NCBI GenBank assembly: GCA_025201365.1
Contig: JAIXMF010000003.1
Span: 124,001-188,000, forward strand
Direction of reading: 5' to 3'
Length of the DNA stretch: 64,000 bases
From: Syncephalis plumigaleata
Taxonomy: Eukaryota; Zoopagomycota; Zoopagomycetes; Zoopagales; Piptocephalidaceae
In this document: piece by piece, positions 62,542 through 64,000 of the stretch
Layout of the letters: each line of letters opens with the position of its first letter
Numbering within the stretch: position 1 is the stretch's first letter
Notes under the pieces: model-generated
Seen by the model: only the letters and a program-made list of their open reading frames with translations
What the model was told of the DNA's origin: nothing
Databases searched by the model: none
Made by a program: the position numbers and the translations under genes

Positions 62542-64000
62542 TCATCGTGAGTGACCATTAATTACTATCTTACTGAGTCGTCTACTAATATTAGCAGTTT
62601 CATCACTACTATCTTCACTACTACTATCTGACTGATGACTAGTAGATTGATGAATACACTCTGCGAATATTGGATCGGTAGTAGTCAACCACCATGCACC
62701 ATTACTCGAAACAAGACCATTCTTTAGCTGTTTCTGCAATCGTTCATGAAATGCTCGTAATCGTCTTTGTGCCTCACGTTCTGCTCCTCGCGATGCTATA
62801 GCGGGTAGTATTCGTCCATTCATGATCTTGTCTATCAAGTAAAATACCCACTAGAGTAGTACATGTTCATTAATGTGCTTATTGATTGCTAATTGTTCAT
62901 AGTAGCTTACCTCTACATTTGTAACAGGACAGAAATCAGCCCATTGATTATTTGTATGTTGTCGCATTCTTCTATACACTTCGTATTGATAGTCACCTAT
63001 AAAATGATATTAGATATTATATTAGTATTATAGTATTATTACTTACCCTCTCCTTCAAATACTTTTTCATCATCAAATTCAGTATAAAACAGTTCATTTC
63101 CTATAATCATCATCATTAATACTACTACAATGATTATTACTAACAATATCTGTATGCTTACCCATTTCCAGTCGTGATAATGTATAATCAATAATAATAC
63201 AACGAATACCATGATGAGAAAAACGTACATCTGCCATATCAGGCATTACATTGGATAGAATGATACTGGTATCAGCAGCATCATCATTAGTAGTAGTAGT
63301 AGTAGTAATGGGTGCAATAAGTATATTGCCCCAGTGTAAATCTCGATGCTAAATGTACAGTCAATAATGCTTAATAACAAAACATATTAATCAATTCATT
63401 ATTGACCTACTTCAAATCGTAAACTCTATAATACAATGAATACACAATAAGCCTTGTATTCATTCATTCATTTAGTAATATTCACTACTTACTCGTTCAG
63501 CAATAGCCAATGACCATACTACTTGTCTTAGTAGGCTTTCTGCTTGACACCAACTTGTCATTCGGAAATGTTCCATATCCTTACCACCGTAATCAAGTAC
63601 AAGTACAGCGTATAATTGATTGGTATCGTAATAATCTACGTATAACAATGATGAGTAAGTAGAATGGCAGATATGACAATGGATGATCAATTACCTGGTC
63701 TTATATTCTCGCATTCACTATTCTTACGTGACCAACTATCCCATGCATGTAATAGTTCAGCTGGATATACACCTTTACATATACCCACTCTATACACATC
63801 AATGTCAGTATTAGTATTATTGCTACATGTTGGCACACTTCATTCATTATTGACTAACCGATAAACTCGAGTGAAATGTGTACGATTACTACTGGACACT
63901 ACACGATCTAAATGTCCATCAGTGGTCAATCGATCCAGCGTACGAGCTATACTGATCTCTTGATAGACCATCGATGCAGATGTTTGATGTGCCCCATTCG
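62542..64000 (-). CDS. haspin-family protein kinase, 3' part (5' end beyond window)
   Basis: Haspin phosphorylates histone H3 Thr3 at mitotic centromeres. Exons from the window edge: 64000-63859 (open at the edge), 63789-63695, 63635-63493, 63425-63411 (15 nt), 63348-63162, 63100-63047, 62996-62911 and 62850-62542. Visible motifs run from the end of the N-lobe (MVYQEISIARTLDRL) through the hinge region (YAVLVLDYGGKDMEHF), the catalytic loop HRDLHWGNILI, and DYTLSRL, the haspin form of DFG. The haspin-specific C-lobe follows: GDYQYEVYRRMR, WADFCPVTNVEWVFYLIDKI. The 15-nt exon supplies SLRFE just before the catalytic loop. The tail is Ser/Asp-rich. A Thr run (about 8) sits between the catalytic loop and DYT. 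The N-lobe ATP-binding Lys lies outside the window. Confidence 0.9.

Overview
The window is nuclear DNA from an intron-rich eukaryote, most likely an early-diverging (zygomycete- or chytrid-grade) fungus. Introns are short (about 45-170 bp, GT-AG), intergenic DNA is AT-rich and full of microsatellites, and genes lie on both strands a few hundred bases apart. The ubiquitin sequence carries Ser19 and Asp24, as fungal ubiquitins do. The fungal-type tyrosinase, the membrane-anchored amidohydrolase, the ankyrin-DIL protein and the Frizzled-like receptor also fit a basal fungus; the exact lineage is inference and I could not test it.

Layout. 1.3-5.1 kb: glyoxalase II and an intracellular 5'-nucleotidase-like enzyme (+). 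7.2-9.4 kb: secreted tyrosinase with a Lys/Asp linker and an acidic Cys-containing tail (+). 9.6-15.1 kb, all minus: mitochondrial succinate-semialdehyde dehydrogenase (13 exons), the SDE2 ubiquitin-fold splicing/genome-stability factor, and a TVP38/TMEM64 (VTT) membrane protein. 15.9-17.1 kb: peroxisomal 3-ketoacyl-CoA thiolase with a PTS2 (+). 17.5-20.5 kb: Frizzled-like receptor with a ten-cysteine CRD (-). 20.5-24.5 kb: about 4 kb without a recognisable gene. 24.5-28.8 kb: a small hypothetical ORF and a type II membrane amidohydrolase (-). 29.7-30.6 kb: 14-3-3 (+). 30.8-33.2 kb: mobile element copy A. 33.4-35.5 kb: mitochondrial DnaJ (+). 36.9-39.5 kb: ankyrin-DIL protein (-). 39.5-43.0 kb: gene-poor. 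43.0-46.1 kb: a catalytically degenerate alpha/beta-hydrolase and enolase (-). 46.4-49.1 kb: mobile element copy B, inverted relative to A. 49.9-55.5 kb: an ankyrin-DysF-FYVE-RING protein and the RES-complex factor RBMX2/Ist3 (+). 55.7-62.0 kb: polyubiquitin (4 units) and a half-size ABCA transporter split into 30 coding exons (-). 62.5-64.0 kb: 3' part of a haspin kinase (-), cut by the window edge.

The most unusual object is the pair of related 2.4-2.6 kb elements at 30.8-33.2 and 46.4-49.1 kb. They share inverted termini, carry an intact F-box-like gene that diverges mainly after its F-box, and hold, divergently, a C-terminal TnpB/Fanzor-like fragment. Copy A is flanked by a 10-bp direct repeat. 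I read them as copies of a non-autonomous DNA transposon family with F-box cargo.

Five genes in the first 17 kb each need one to three extra bases to read through (nine in all, always a missing single base, mostly in short G or C runs). The rest of the window needs none. That looks like a local sequence-quality problem, not five pseudogenes.
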